In this document: in pieces, positions 7,359 to 13,747 of the stretch | Numbering within the stretch: the first letter of the stretch is position 1 | Layout of the letters: the number at the start of each line of letters is the position of its first letter | DNA from: a virus | IMG/VR virus record: IMGVR_UViG_3300046535_000413 | Location: 1-27,024 of that record | Reading direction: 5' to 3' (one strand) | DNA length: 27,024 nucleotides | Made by a program: the position numbers and the translations under genes | The notes under the pieces: generated by a model | The model's database searches: none | Told to the model about the DNA's origin: nothing | The model's input: the letters and a program-made list of their open reading frames with translations, nothing else

Positions 7359-7524
7359 TGATGTCAACCCAGATGAAGCCCAGGAGGTACTTCATACAAA
7401 AGCGGTTCCACCAGGGCGGCTTGACCGGCATGTAGAAGCGGGTGGCTGGACCAGTCGTGTCTGAGCCTGGGAACAGCCAGTACCCGACATCGGGCTTGGT
7501 CTCGACGAAGTGCATGCTGATCAT
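7351..7524 (-). CDS. 57-residue hypothetical protein
   Basis: A short frame starting MISMHFVETK and ending IWVDINA. The ATG at 7524 directly abuts the TGA of the previous gene, so reinitiation after termination is the likely start mechanism; ATG 7515 is an alternative. The protein is rich in aromatic residues (GYWLF, RFYM, PPWWNRF) with a short hydrophobic stretch near the end (YLLGFIWV). The gene continues the tight chain of small open frames in this belt. I recognise no family. Confidence 0.55.
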   Translation of the reverse strand: MISMHFVETKPDVGYWLFPGSDTTGPATRFYMPVKPPWWNRFCMKYLLGFIWVDINA

Positions 7525-7653
7525 TCAGTACAAATCATGTAGGTCTTCAGGACGCGGATCGTTGGTCAGGAACCAGTAGAACAGGCCGACGCCAACCATG
7601 CCCCCGAGCACGAAGGCCACGAATAGTGACCAACCGAGTAACCAACCATTCAT
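7525..7653 (-). CDS. 42-residue single-pass membrane protein
   Basis: Starts MNGWLLGWSL and ends EDLHDLY. Residues 4-28 form a hydrophobic helix with GG and GVG packing glycines, followed by a polar acidic tail (TNDPRPEDLHDLY). The ATG at 7653 forms an ATGA overlap with the stop of the 22-residue gene, which decides the start. A much longer frame to 7782 exists but crosses two other small genes and has no supported start. Function unknown; the topology would suit a membrane accessory or antiholin-like peptide. Confidence 0.65.
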   Translation of the reverse strand: MNGWLLGWSLFVAFVLGGMVGVGLFYWFLTNDPRPEDLHDLY

Positions 7654-7718
7654 TGTGCGCACCACCCCAATATGAAGAGCAGCGCTGCCAGGATGACGAA
7701 GGCTAGCAAGCGCAGCAT
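7650..7718 (-). CDS. 22-residue hydrophobic peptide
   Basis: A very short frame, MLRLLAFVILAALLFILGWC followed by two residues. It is essentially one membrane helix. It is supported only by context: GGTAGG lies about 7 bp upstream of its ATG, it begins just after the stop of the zinc-finger-like gene, and its stop overlaps the next ATG in an ATGA tetranucleotide. It could be a leader peptide that couples translation of the next gene rather than a working protein. Confidence 0.45.
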   Translation of the reverse strand: MLRLLAFVILAALLFILGWCAQ

Positions 7719-7724
7719 GATGAC

Positions 7725-7904
7725 CTACCCCAAGTTGGGATTGATCTGATTGTTCTTGCGTTCTCGGCCGCAGGTGGTGCACATGACGGAGTCAGTCCAG
7801 ACTGGACCGAGCCATTTCCATACCCAGTTGTGATCAACCTGAGCTTGGACAGCCACTCCGTCAAGACCAACTTTGGTGATGACGCACTTATCCTCTTGAT
7901 CCAT
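7725..7904 (-). CDS. 59-residue protein with a CxxC knuckle
   Basis: Starts MDQEDKCVIT and ends NNQINPNLG. A CTTC knuckle at residues 42-45 and an isolated Cys7 suggest a small zinc-binding or redox-active fold; three tryptophans (27, 29, 31) precede it. An AAGGAG SD lies 7 bp before the ATG at 7904, the best SD in this cluster, and a perfect 10-bp hairpin lies immediately upstream of that SD. It is the first gene of the tiny-gene chain. Small CxxC proteins are common in phage accessory regions and include host-takeover factors, but no specific role can be read. Confidence 0.7.
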   Translation of the reverse strand: MDQEDKCVITKVGLDGVAVQAQVDHNWVWKWLGPVWTDSVMCTTCGRERKNNQINPNLG

Positions 7905-7917
7905 GACCGACTCCTTG

Positions 7918-7943
7918 AGGGGAGGGGTGGTGGCCCCTCCCCT
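7918..7943. repeat. Perfect 10-bp hairpin between two minus-strand genes
   Basis: AGGGGAGGGG and CCCCTCCCCT are exact inverted repeats around a 6-base loop. On the minus strand the hairpin sits 5 bp after the stop of the 169-residue gene and just before the AAGGAG SD of the next. No T-run follows, so it is not a canonical terminator. It may stabilise the upstream mRNA end, act as a processing site, or modulate access to the SD. Confidence 0.7.
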
Positions 7944-7948
7944 GTCGA

Positions 7949-8458
7949 TCAGCGCTGGGCCTTCTTGCCTTTGACCGGCTCGGCCGGCGCTGCGGGCGCG
8001 ACCAGCTCGGCGGCTGCTGCCGGCGTGGCCGTCTCACCGTTGGCCGCTGCGGCCTCGCCATCGCCCTTCTTGGCGTCCCGGCGCTTCTGCGCGGACTTGG
8101 CGCTGGCGTCGGCCACGGCCTTGCGGTCCACCTTCGCCGGTGCGAAGTCATAGCCCTCGGGGAAGGCCAGGGTGTAGTTGAGCGTGCGGTCGAGCGCGCC
8201 CAGGACCCAGAACGACACGCCCTGGACGGTGAAGTAGTTGTACTTCTGGCCCTTGAACTCGGTCTGGGCCGCGTCCACCTCGACGCCGTTGATGCGGAGC
8301 TTGAAGCCCTCGCCCTTCAGCGGCATCGGGTACTTGCCGGCGATCTTGATGTCGGCGATGCCGTCGGCCTTCAGGTGGAGCACGTGGCGGGGCTTGGCAA
8401 CCTTCTTGGCTGCGGCGTCTGCGACGGCGGTGGTCTCTGCGGTGGTTTCGGTGTTCAT
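7949..8458 (-). CDS. Small protein with disordered basic Ala/Lys-rich tail
   Basis: This 169-residue protein has a folded middle (about residues 25-105, with KADGIADIKIAGKYPMPLKG and a beta-rich stretch up to FPEGYDF). It is flanked by a short Thr/Ala leader and a C-terminal low-complexity tail of Ala, Pro, Lys and Glu. I recognise no family. Its own promoter (8504-8532), a GAGGA SD and a GC-rich downstream hairpin suggest strong, independent expression. The 122-residue protein at 14416-14784 has the same build, a compact domain plus a Lys/Ala/Glu/Pro tail. A nucleic-acid-binding or decoration role is possible but unproven. Confidence 0.8.
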   Translation of the reverse strand: MNTETTAETTAVADAAAKKVAKPRHVLHLKADGIADIKIAGKYPMPLKGEGFKLRINGVEVDAAQTEFKGQKYNYFTVQGVSFWVLGALDRTLNYTLAFPEGYDFAPAKVDRKAVADASAKSAQKRRDAKKGDGEAAAANGETATPAAAAELVAPAAPAEPVKGKKAQR

Positions 8459-8503
8459 GAAAGTCCTCGTTGGTGGATGATCGGGCTGTTGTGCCCGGAA
8501 GCT

Positions 8504-8532
8504 ATTATAGCTGGAAAGAACGTGTCAGTCGA
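8504..8532 (-). promoter_or_regulatory. Sigma70-like promoter for the 169-residue gene
   Basis: On the minus strand TCGACT (8532-8527), 17 bp and TATAAT (8509-8504) lie between two genes, with a predicted start near 8497 and a leader of about 39 bases. The -35, spacing, -10 and following AGC match the promoter at 7182-7210. The spacer has only a degraded version of the CTGAAA/TTTCAG repeat (CTGGAA...TGTCAG). Confidence 0.75.
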
Positions 8533-8540
8533 GTCATTCC

Positions 8541-8873
8541 CTACTGGCACGTAGGGTCTTGTCCTCCTTCACGGTTTCTGCGAATGATCTTCGCAGCCTC
8601 CCCCGGATCGGCCCATGTAGGGTCGTTCCATGAGGTGGGATACTGAGTTGCATGGAACTTGCCCTCGGGGCCGCAATGGTTCCTGGCCCAATCGCCAGTG
8701 CCACGGTAAGCCTCCATGCGCTCGATCTCAGCGAATGCCGGCTCACCCTGCCCATCCCTGACGGCGGTGCAGAAGGGATGGTTGAGCTTCACGGGGATGA
8801 TCCACAGGACCGTCCCCTTGGGCCTGTAGTGCACGCATGTCGTACACGGCTTGGGGTTGTCAGGAAGGGTCAT
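8541..8873 (-). CDS. Cysteine-rich small phage protein (zinc-ribbon-like)
   Basis: This 110-residue protein has CTTC at 10-13 followed by HY, then PFC (33-35) and HCGPEG (66-71). The series C..C-H ... C ... CGPEGK(F/Y) matches a common uncharacterised phage protein that probably binds one zinc ion. The start at ATG 8873 has a strong AGGAGGG SD and overlaps the previous stop by 4 bp (ATGA). It is the last gene of the leftward chain from 11412, with the promoter at 8504-8532 directly beyond its stop. Confidence 0.75.
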   Translation of the reverse strand: MTLPDNPKPCTTCVHYRPKGTVLWIIPVKLNHPFCTAVRDGQGEPAFAEIERMEAYRGTGDWARNHCGPEGKFHATQYPTSWNDPTWADPGEAAKIIRRNREGGQDPTCQ

Positions 8874-9121
8874 GCGACCCTCCTGAGCTGGAACGACCTC
8901 AACGGCTTGACCGCCTCCACCGTCACCGTCATGCGGTCCTTGGACACCCGCACGCGGGCGATGTCCTGGTTGGTCCGCTTGTCGGTGATGGTGGCGTTGG
9001 TGTAGCCGTCAGAGACGCAATGCCGCGAGGCAGCGTTGATTGCCCCCTCGCGGGTCTTGGCATGGCCGTCCCAGCACCCTGGGTAGGTGATGAGGAACGG
9101 CCTGGCGTAGAAGGTGGCCAT
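8870..9121 (-). CDS. 83-residue hypothetical protein
   Basis: Starts MATFYARPFL. The composition is that of a soluble alpha/beta mini-protein, with GYTNATITDKRTNQDIARVRV at about 39-59 looking like paired beta strands. Its ATG forms a TGATG overlap with the upstream stop. The SD is weak (GGTGAT), so coupling is likely. No family recognised. Confidence 0.7.
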   Translation of the reverse strand: MATFYARPFLITYPGCWDGHAKTREGAINAASRHCVSDGYTNATITDKRTNQDIARVRVSKDRMTVTVEAVKPLRSFQLRRVA

Positions 9122-9408
9122 CAGATCACCGTCACCTTGAGCGGCGGCTCAGCTTGCTCGACGATGCCAACCATCGTGAAGACGGCATAGACATGACCGA
9201 ACTTCTTGGCTGCCCACTCGGCGGCGTGGCAGGCCGACTCCTTGTCGGGCCAAATGGCCTTCTGGTTGTCGTCGAACCGTTGGTGAGGGACGAACTGCCC
9301 CCGGTTCAACGGCGTCCTGGAGTAGTCGTCGATGCGGAGCACCACGGACGGCGCCGTCATGGCGCGCTCGGCCAGCCACTCGTGGGCTGCTTCTTGGCGG
9401 CGCCTCAT
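9121..9408 (-). CDS. 95-residue hypothetical protein
   Basis: Starts MRRRQEAAHE behind a strong GAGGAGG SD. The middle (PDKESACHAAEWAAKKFGHVYAVFTMVG) looks like a helix followed by a strand, as in small proteins that normalise phage or host signals, but I know no match. It overlaps its upstream neighbour by 4 bp and its downstream neighbour by 1 bp. Confidence 0.72.
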   Translation of the reverse strand: MRRRQEAAHEWLAERAMTAPSVVLRIDDYSRTPLNRGQFVPHQRFDDNQKAIWPDKESACHAAEWAAKKFGHVYAVFTMVGIVEQAEPPLKVTVI

Positions 9409-9614
9409 TTCGCCTCCTCAACCGTCAGATTCAGAGTCTTGGGCGGCTGGCCGGTGCTGGCCCAGGTGGCGCTGATCTTGCCGAACGTCGCCTTGCGGAA
9501 GTACACCGTGCAGACGGTGCCGTCGTCTCCAACGAGGGGGTTGCCTGCCGCGTCTGCTTCCGCATAGCGCACAGCGCCCTTGGTGATGTCGTTCAATTCA
9601 AGTCTGATATTCAT
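9405..9614 (-). CDS. 69-residue hypothetical protein
   Basis: Starts MNIRLELNDI at ATG 9614 with AAGGA 6 bp upstream, which decides the start against a longer frame to 9776 that overlaps the neighbour. It is predicted to be mostly beta strand (VRYAEADAAG, VCTVYFRKAT, KTLNLTVEEA). Function unknown. The stop overlaps the next ATG (ATGA). Confidence 0.72.
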   Translation of the reverse strand: MNIRLELNDITKGAVRYAEADAAGNPLVGDDGTVCTVYFRKATFGKISATWASTGQPPKTLNLTVEEAK

Positions 9615-9651
9615 GTTGATCCTTAAATGGTTGATTCGCAGGGGTTGTAGT

Positions 9652-9933
9652 TCAGTCCGGGTCGTGGCTTGCCCTCCCTTGTTGATGTGCGTCGTACTCC
9701 GACATGGTGATCCACTTGGCCCCGACGACGTTGGGGAAGTACTCATTGGTGACGCCGTTGCCGTCCAGCCGCACATAGACGCGACCTGTGGACGCCTCCG
9801 TGTGGGGAGCGCGACCGCCAGTGACGGTCACGATGTCGCCCTTGCCAGTCGAGCAGACGTCACCGACCTGGACAGGACGGTGGGACTTGGCCCAGACGAG
9901 GATCATGTCGCGGATAGGATTGGTGATATTCAT
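9652..9933 (-). CDS. 93-residue hypothetical protein, beta-barrel-like
   Basis: Starts MNITNPIRDM. Residues 21-70 (VQVGDVCSTGKGDIVTVTGG, then GRVYVRL) have the look of a small SH3- or KOW-like barrel with the typical V-x-x-GD-x-V opening. The ATG at 9933 overlaps the stop of the upstream membrane gene (ATGA). The longer frame to 10227 reads through two other small genes with serine/proline-rich nonsense and is rejected. Confidence 0.7.
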   Translation of the reverse strand: MNITNPIRDMILVWAKSHRPVQVGDVCSTGKGDIVTVTGGRAPHTEASTGRVYVRLDGNGVTNEYFPNVVGAKWITMSEYDAHQQGRASHDPD

Positions 9934-10049
9934 TTGATCGGGGGCATGTAGTAGAGGATGAGGGCTACAGCGCCAAAGGAAATGGCGGCGTAGATGAGGA
10001 TGTACACGATGACGATCCAGATCAGCACCGTGAGGGCGAACTTCAACAT
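9930..10049 (-). CDS. 39-residue membrane protein
   Basis: Starts MLKFALTVLI and ends YYMPPIK. Nearly the whole protein is hydrophobic and could form one long helix or a tight hairpin of two. The ATG at 10049 shares its A with the preceding stop (TGATG) and AAGGTG lies about 9 bp upstream. The stop overlaps the next ATG. Both junctions fit the coupled architecture of this belt. Function unknown. Confidence 0.65.
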   Translation of the reverse strand: MLKFALTVLIWIVIVYILIYAAISFGAVALILYYMPPIK

Positions 10050-10240
10050 CAGCCGTACACCTTGATGATGACGATGAGAGCCGCCGCTGCCAGGAGGCAG
10101 GCGATGGTGACCACCGTGTCGGGTTTGAACTTGAACATTCTGGGTCCCTCGATTGCACAGGCATATTGGGCGTCGGGGACTTGCTCTCCCAGACGGCGGC
10201 TGAAGCGGACCCCGGTGCCGGAGTCATGAAGGGTTCTCAT
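10049..10240 (-). CDS. 63-residue protein with C-terminal membrane helix
   Basis: Starts MRTLHDSGTG behind AAAGGA at ideal spacing. The N-terminal half is polar and the C-terminal 20 residues form a membrane helix (VTIACLLAAAALIVIIKVYG). A second plausible start is ATG 10138 (MFKFKPD..., 29 residues) with GAGGGA upstream, which would give only the helix. Both starts may be used. No family recognised. Confidence 0.6.
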   Translation of the reverse strand: MRTLHDSGTGVRFSRRLGEQVPDAQYACAIEGPRMFKFKPDTVVTIACLLAAAALIVIIKVYG

Positions 10241-10458
10241 TGGCGTCCTTTGCGTACGTTGATGCCGAAGTCCTCAGTGGTTCGGGCGATGGTGGCGCGC
10301 AGCTTACGCTGTTGCTCCAGGTCGTGCTCAGTGCTGTCATAGACCACACTGCGCTTGATAGGATTGCGACAGGCCTTGATGATCCAAGCCACGAGGGCCA
10401 GGAGCAAGAGCCAGCGGGCGTTCCAGATGGCGGTGAACAGATATGCGATGAGGTCCAT
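10237..10458 (-). CDS. 73-residue single-pass membrane protein
   Basis: Starts MDLIAYLFTA. Residues 10-28 form a membrane helix ending in a basic stop-transfer (KACRNPIKR), followed by a charged, helix-forming tail (EHDLEQQRKLRATIARTTED) that could be a short coiled coil. The N-out/C-in topology and size resemble Rz/spanin-type or accessory membrane proteins, but there is no lysis cassette nearby. The start overlaps the previous stop (TAATG). Confidence 0.7.
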   Translation of the reverse strand: MDLIAYLFTAIWNARWLLLLALVAWIIKACRNPIKRSVVYDSTEHDLEQQRKLRATIARTTEDFGINVRKGRQ

Positions 10459-10664
10459 TACGCCGGCACCCTCGTGCGCCTATGAAGGGAACGGAGGCTG
10501 TTGGAGACTCTGATCCGCCTCTCAATCTCCTTCTGCGCGTTGTAGTAGAACGTCCAGTCATCCTCGGACCAGCCGGGGTTGCCTGCGTTCGTCCCGATGG
10601 TGTGGGTCACCGCTTCCAGCGCCCACTCAAGGATGTCGATCTGCGTGATGTCGCGCCTATTCAT
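10458..10664 (-). CDS. 68-residue hypothetical protein
   Basis: Starts MNRRDITQID at ATG 10664, which forms an ATGA with the preceding stop; a GTG three codons upstream is less likely. Largely helical, with GNPGWSEDDWTFYYNAQKEI at 28-47 as the most distinctive stretch and an Arg-rich end. No family recognised. Confidence 0.7.
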   Translation of the reverse strand: MNRRDITQIDILEWALEAVTHTIGTNAGNPGWSEDDWTFYYNAQKEIERRIRVSNSLRSLHRRTRVPA

Positions 10665-10927
10665 TTGAAGCACCCCAGTTCGATGAGGCGGTTCGACAGA
10701 TGTACAGCCTCGACCGTGTTGTGTTGAAGGTTAGCTGCGTCGCGGGCCTTGAAGAGAGACACGCAAATTGGTGACCGCTCGGGCGGATGTGTCTCCGCAT
10801 AGAGAGCGACCCCCGCCAAGACGATGGCGACAGGGACCCAGACCGGCGCAGTGAGGACGACGCCCCAGAATAGCAATGTCTGTACTGCCCCGTCGACACC
10901 GCCTGTGGTGCGGTAGTAGGTTCTCAC
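10661..10927 (-). CDS. 88-residue membrane protein
   Basis: Starts MRTYYRTTGG from a GTG at 10927 that overlaps the previous stop (GTGA), with GGAG about 9 bp upstream. Residues 14-44 are strongly hydrophobic (VQTLLFWGVVLTAPVWVPVA onwards) and probably form a helical hairpin. The C-terminal half is soluble. Function unknown. Confidence 0.7.
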   Translation of the reverse strand: MRTYYRTTGGVDGAVQTLLFWGVVLTAPVWVPVAIVLAGVALYAETHPPERSPICVSLFKARDAANLQHNTVEAVHLSNRLIELGCFK

Positions 10928-11412
10928 GCCGGGGTCTCCTCACCGTCGCACGTCAGCTTGTAGATCGGCTGCGGCTCGACGGCAGGGCGGTAGCCCACCA
11001 CGACCTTGCGGCAAGTCTCGCTGTCCTCACCGAAACGTGCCTCGACGCAGACGACCATGTGACGGTCCGTGTTGTCGACATCGTGCCAGTAGAACTTGTA
11101 CGTCCGCTCCATGCCGGCCGGGAAGTCCTGCGATTCCTCCTTGTCCGCGTCCGCATGGAGGAGGGAGTTGAGGAGCGAGTCAAGGCGCTCGTCCTTGAGA
11201 CCCGTCAGGTGGTTGAGATGGTACGACACGTACACGTACATGTTGTCGATGCTGTGATACAGATAGCCACCGTGACGCTCCTTGAGCGACTCCAGAAGCG
11301 TGATCGCGTACCGCGTGCGCTTGTCGTGGAGGACCCACGCCTTGGTAGCACGCAAGTTGGTGACCTTCTGCTCTGCCTGTTCGCGGAGCTGGTCAAGGAT
11401 GTAAGCACTCAT
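10924..11412 (-). CDS. 162-residue hypothetical protein, first gene of the accessory belt
   Basis: Starts MSAYILDQLR at ATG 11412, about 32 bases from the predicted transcript start of the promoter at 11451-11479. The N-terminal half is helical and charged; the C-terminal half (YKFYWHDVDN, HMVVCVEARFG) is beta-rich. No SD is clear, which is unusual among its neighbours. As the promoter-proximal gene of a leftward early-type operon it would be expressed first, so a host-takeover or regulatory job is conceivable; no motif supports a particular one. Confidence 0.8.
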   Translation of the reverse strand: MSAYILDQLREQAEQKVTNLRATKAWVLHDKRTRYAITLLESLKERHGGYLYHSIDNMYVYVSYHLNHLTGLKDERLDSLLNSLLHADADKEESQDFPAGMERTYKFYWHDVDNTDRHMVVCVEARFGEDSETCRKVVVGYRPAVEPQPIYKLTCDGEETPA

Positions 11413-11450
11413 TTCAAAGGGGGCCCAAGGGCCGTAGTGATCGACCCCCT

Positions 11451-11479
11451 AGTATAGCCTGAAACAGCCTTTTCAGGTA
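11451..11479 (-). promoter_or_regulatory. Leftward promoter of the accessory belt
   Basis: On the minus strand TACCTG (11479-11474), 17 bp and TATACT (11456-11451) precede the 162-residue gene, with a predicted start near 11444. It resembles the promoter at 7182-7210 in spacing, -10 and the CTGAAA/TTTCAG repeat in the spacer. The -35 is weaker. Confidence 0.65.
11459..11476. repeat. Operator-like inverted repeat CTGAAA-N6-TTTCAG
   Basis: CTGAAA (11459-11464) and TTTCAG (11471-11476) form a perfect 6-bp inverted repeat with a 6-base centre, inside the promoter spacer. This is the second copy of the element at 7190-7206. Confidence 0.6.
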
Positions 11480-11510
11480 GTGGAATCGCCTGGCATCGTA
11501 TGCTTGACTA

Positions 11511-11540
11511 TAGACGCCTTATTGCTGAAGGGGGTATAAT
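11511..11540 (+). promoter_or_regulatory. Rightward promoter of the primase operon
   Basis: TAGACG (11511-11516), an 18-bp spacer and TATAAT (11535-11540) lie 33 bp before the primase ATG, with a predicted start near 11547. The -10 is embedded in GGGGGTATAAT, so it contains one copy of the GGGGGTA element found in the origin candidate. It diverges from the leftward promoter 32 bp away, so the two could be switched against each other. Confidence 0.7.
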
Positions 11541-11572
11541 CGAAGGCTCCACCAAACCCCCTAGGAGTGCCC

Positions 11573-13747
11573 ATGGCCACTTTCCCTACAGCCATCTCAA
11601 CGTTGGCTGGGGTGTTGAACAAGCGTCAAATCACGCCAGACGAAGCCAAAGGCATCGATCTGAAGATTTGCTCTCAATCAGAAGCCGAGGATGAACTGAG
11701 GGACCGTCTATACGGCAACATAGATTTCTGCGAGCGATTGCCCTACCACGGGCTACATGGCGAGTTCTTAGACTTCGCACGATACCGGATCAACTACAAG
11801 GACGCAGGTACATGGATTGATCGGGAGGGCAAAGTCCAGACATATCCCAAGTACCGCCAGATGAAGGGGCTCAAACAGCAGTTTGTGTACCTTCCCAAAG
11901 TCGCAGGGATCGACTGGGAGAACACGATCATCAACCCGGCAGAGCCGCTGATGATCACCGAGGGCGAGTACAAGAGCGTCACCGCATGCAAGGCAGGTAT
12001 CCCTTGCGTGGGCCTCGGCGGCATCTGGATGTTTAACCACCTGGGCAATAACCTGCCGGCTCCGCTTGACCAAGCTGGGTGGGTAGGCAAGCCAGTCATT
12101 ATCTGCTTCGATGCTGACGACCAGTCCTCGGTCGATACTCCTTTGAAGCCACAGGTAGCGCAAGCAGCTCTTGCTCTTGCCACTAAACTGTACCGCTTGG
12201 GGGCCAAGCCTGAGCTGGTGTACCTGGCTCGCACCAAAGCGTTTGCTGAGGCCAGAACAAAGAACTCGCACGCCAAGATGGGTCTGGACGACTTCATCAT
12301 GGCAGGAGGGGACATTGGGGAGCTGTTCGGTACTCGCAGCGACCCGATCCAGTGCGAGGACATGGCCATCCTTAACAGCCAATACGCGGTATGCCGCGGC
12401 CAGGCGGGGGTGGGTGTAATGGACATTGGCCTGGGAAAGCTGTACAGGACCCACGACTTCACAAAGTCAATCGAAAACAACCGCATACGCATCTCAATTG
12501 GCCCAAAGGGCGGCGTCACTAAGACCTATGTCGCTGAGGAGTTCTTGGAGCAGCGTGACAGGCCGACGGTCGAGCAGATCGTGTTCGAGCCAGCGTGGCA
12601 GGTAGGCTATGACCGTGAGAACGCGATCTACAACCAGTGGACAGGCTGGCCTGACTTGGGGCCGGGAGGCAGGGCAGAGGACAAGCGTGAGATTGACAAC
12701 ACGTGGCGGTGTTTGATCGAGAAGCTGTTTGGTGAGCACGCCGACTACTTTGAGCGATGGTGTGCTCACTTGGTACAGCGGCCGGGTGAAAAGACCAGCA
12801 TAGGCGTGATCTTGGTGTCCGTGCTAAACGGTGTTGGGAAGTCGTTGCTTGGCGAGGTACTCAGAGGTGTGGTGGGGGAGACTCATGGTAGGGCCGTTCC
12901 ACTTGAAAGGCTCAAGTCCAACTTCAATTCAGTGTTGGAGCGTTGTCTGTTCTTGCAGATGGACGAGGCCAACGGTCTACAAGATGGGTTGGAGACGAAG
13001 CTGAATGACTTGATCACGGCTGACAAAGTCACGATCGAGCGCAAGGGATTTGATGCGGTGACGGTTAACAACTACATGCGCATCTACATGACCTCAAACT
13101 CAACGAGGCCGATCAGGGTCAACAAGGAGAATCGCAGATGGCTTGTCATACACGCAGGAGTAACCGCAGGAGAGTTGGCAAACTGGAGCTCTTGGTGCGG
13201 TGTCGCAGCGAAGAAACTGAAGACACAGAATGGTCTAGCGGCACTCAGGGAGAGGCTGGAGAGAGTGGATCTGAGGGACTGGAACCCGACAGGTCGAGTG
13301 GTCGTGACGGAAGCCATGGAAGACATGGCAGAGAGCAGTCGGACCTGGAGCAATGTTGAGGTCGATGGCTTGATGGAGCTTTGTCGTGAGGATTGGGAGA
13401 ATGGCAAGCTCTGGATGATGACCTCAGAGATAGTGGCCTTGGGAGGGGGCAAGTCATTGACCGATCTCAAGGCATACGTTCAAGTGAATGGCGGCCGATT
13501 GGTGAAGCACCAAGTGAGGGTCGGCGGCAAGAAGCTGTCAGGAACAGTCCTCGATCTGGACTCAGTGTTGCCCAGGAAGGGCGAGTCAAGGGGAGTGGGT
13601 CAGGCAGACAAACAAGTCTTGGATACTTCAGAGGGTCTTGGGCGCTTTGAAGGCAGCACTTGGAACGAGGCAGTCATGCGGGTCACAGCAGCATGGAACA
13701 CCATGAGCATCAGAATCAAGGGGGACAGAAGCAATGGCAAATACTAG
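11573..13747 (+). CDS. Primase-helicase: TOPRIM-like domain fused to SF3/D5-type helicase
   Basis: A 724-residue replicative protein. The N-terminal half has a TOPRIM-like core of the DUF3854 type: ITEGEYKS at 128-135 with the catalytic glutamate and CFDADD at 178-183 with the metal-binding aspartates. The C-terminal half is an SF3 helicase of the D5/DUF5906 type, with Walker A NGVGKS (419-424), Walker B FLQMDEAN (460-467), sensor 1 MTSNS (506-510) and the arginine pair at 521-522. It should unwind DNA and prime synthesis for the phage polymerase. ATG 11573 follows AGGAG at 6 bp; an upstream GTG at 11567 lies within that SD. By eye it is less GC-rich than the virion genes, perhaps of separate ancestry. 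Confidence 0.93.
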   Translation: MATFPTAISTLAGVLNKRQITPDEAKGIDLKICSQSEAEDELRDRLYGNIDFCERLPYHGLHGEFLDFARYRINYKDAGTWIDREGKVQTYPKYRQMKGLKQQFVYLPKVAGIDWENTIINPAEPLMITEGEYKSVTACKAGIPCVGLGGIWMFNHLGNNLPAPLDQAGWVGKPVIICFDADDQSSVDTPLKPQVAQAALALATKLYRLGAKPELVYLARTKAFAEARTKNSHAKMGLDDFIMAGGDIGELFGTRSDPIQCEDMAILNSQYAVCRGQAGVGVMDIGLGKLYRTHDFTKSIENNRIRISIGPKGGVTKTYVAEEFLEQRDRPTVEQIVFEPAWQVGYDRENAIYNQWTGWPDLGPGGRAEDKREIDNTWRCLIEKLFGEHADYFERWCAHLVQRPGEKTSIGVILVSVLNGVGKSLLGEVLRGVVGETHGRAVPLERLKSNFNSVLERCLFLQMDEANGLQDGLETKLNDLITADKVTIERKGFDAVTVNNYMRIYMTSNSTRPIRVNKENRRWLVIHAGVTAGELANWSSWCGVAAKKLKTQNGLAALRERLERVDLRDWNPTGRVVVTEAMEDMAESSRTWSNVEVDGLMELCREDWENGKLWMMTSEIVALGGGKSLTDLKAYVQVNGGRLVKHQVRVGGKKLSGTVLDLDSVLPRKGESRGVGQADKQVLDTSEGLGRFEGSTWNEAVMRVTAAWNTMSIRIKGDRSNGKY

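Noticed and set aside
7525-7782. 85-codon version of the membrane gene
   Set aside because: The extra N-terminus is low-complexity and overlaps two other supported small genes; the ATGA junction at 7653 marks the start.
9652-10227. Long minus-strand frame of 191 codons
   Set aside because: Its first half reads as Ser/Pro/Arg/His noise over two small genes. Only the last 93 codons, with a coupled ATG at 9933, look coding.
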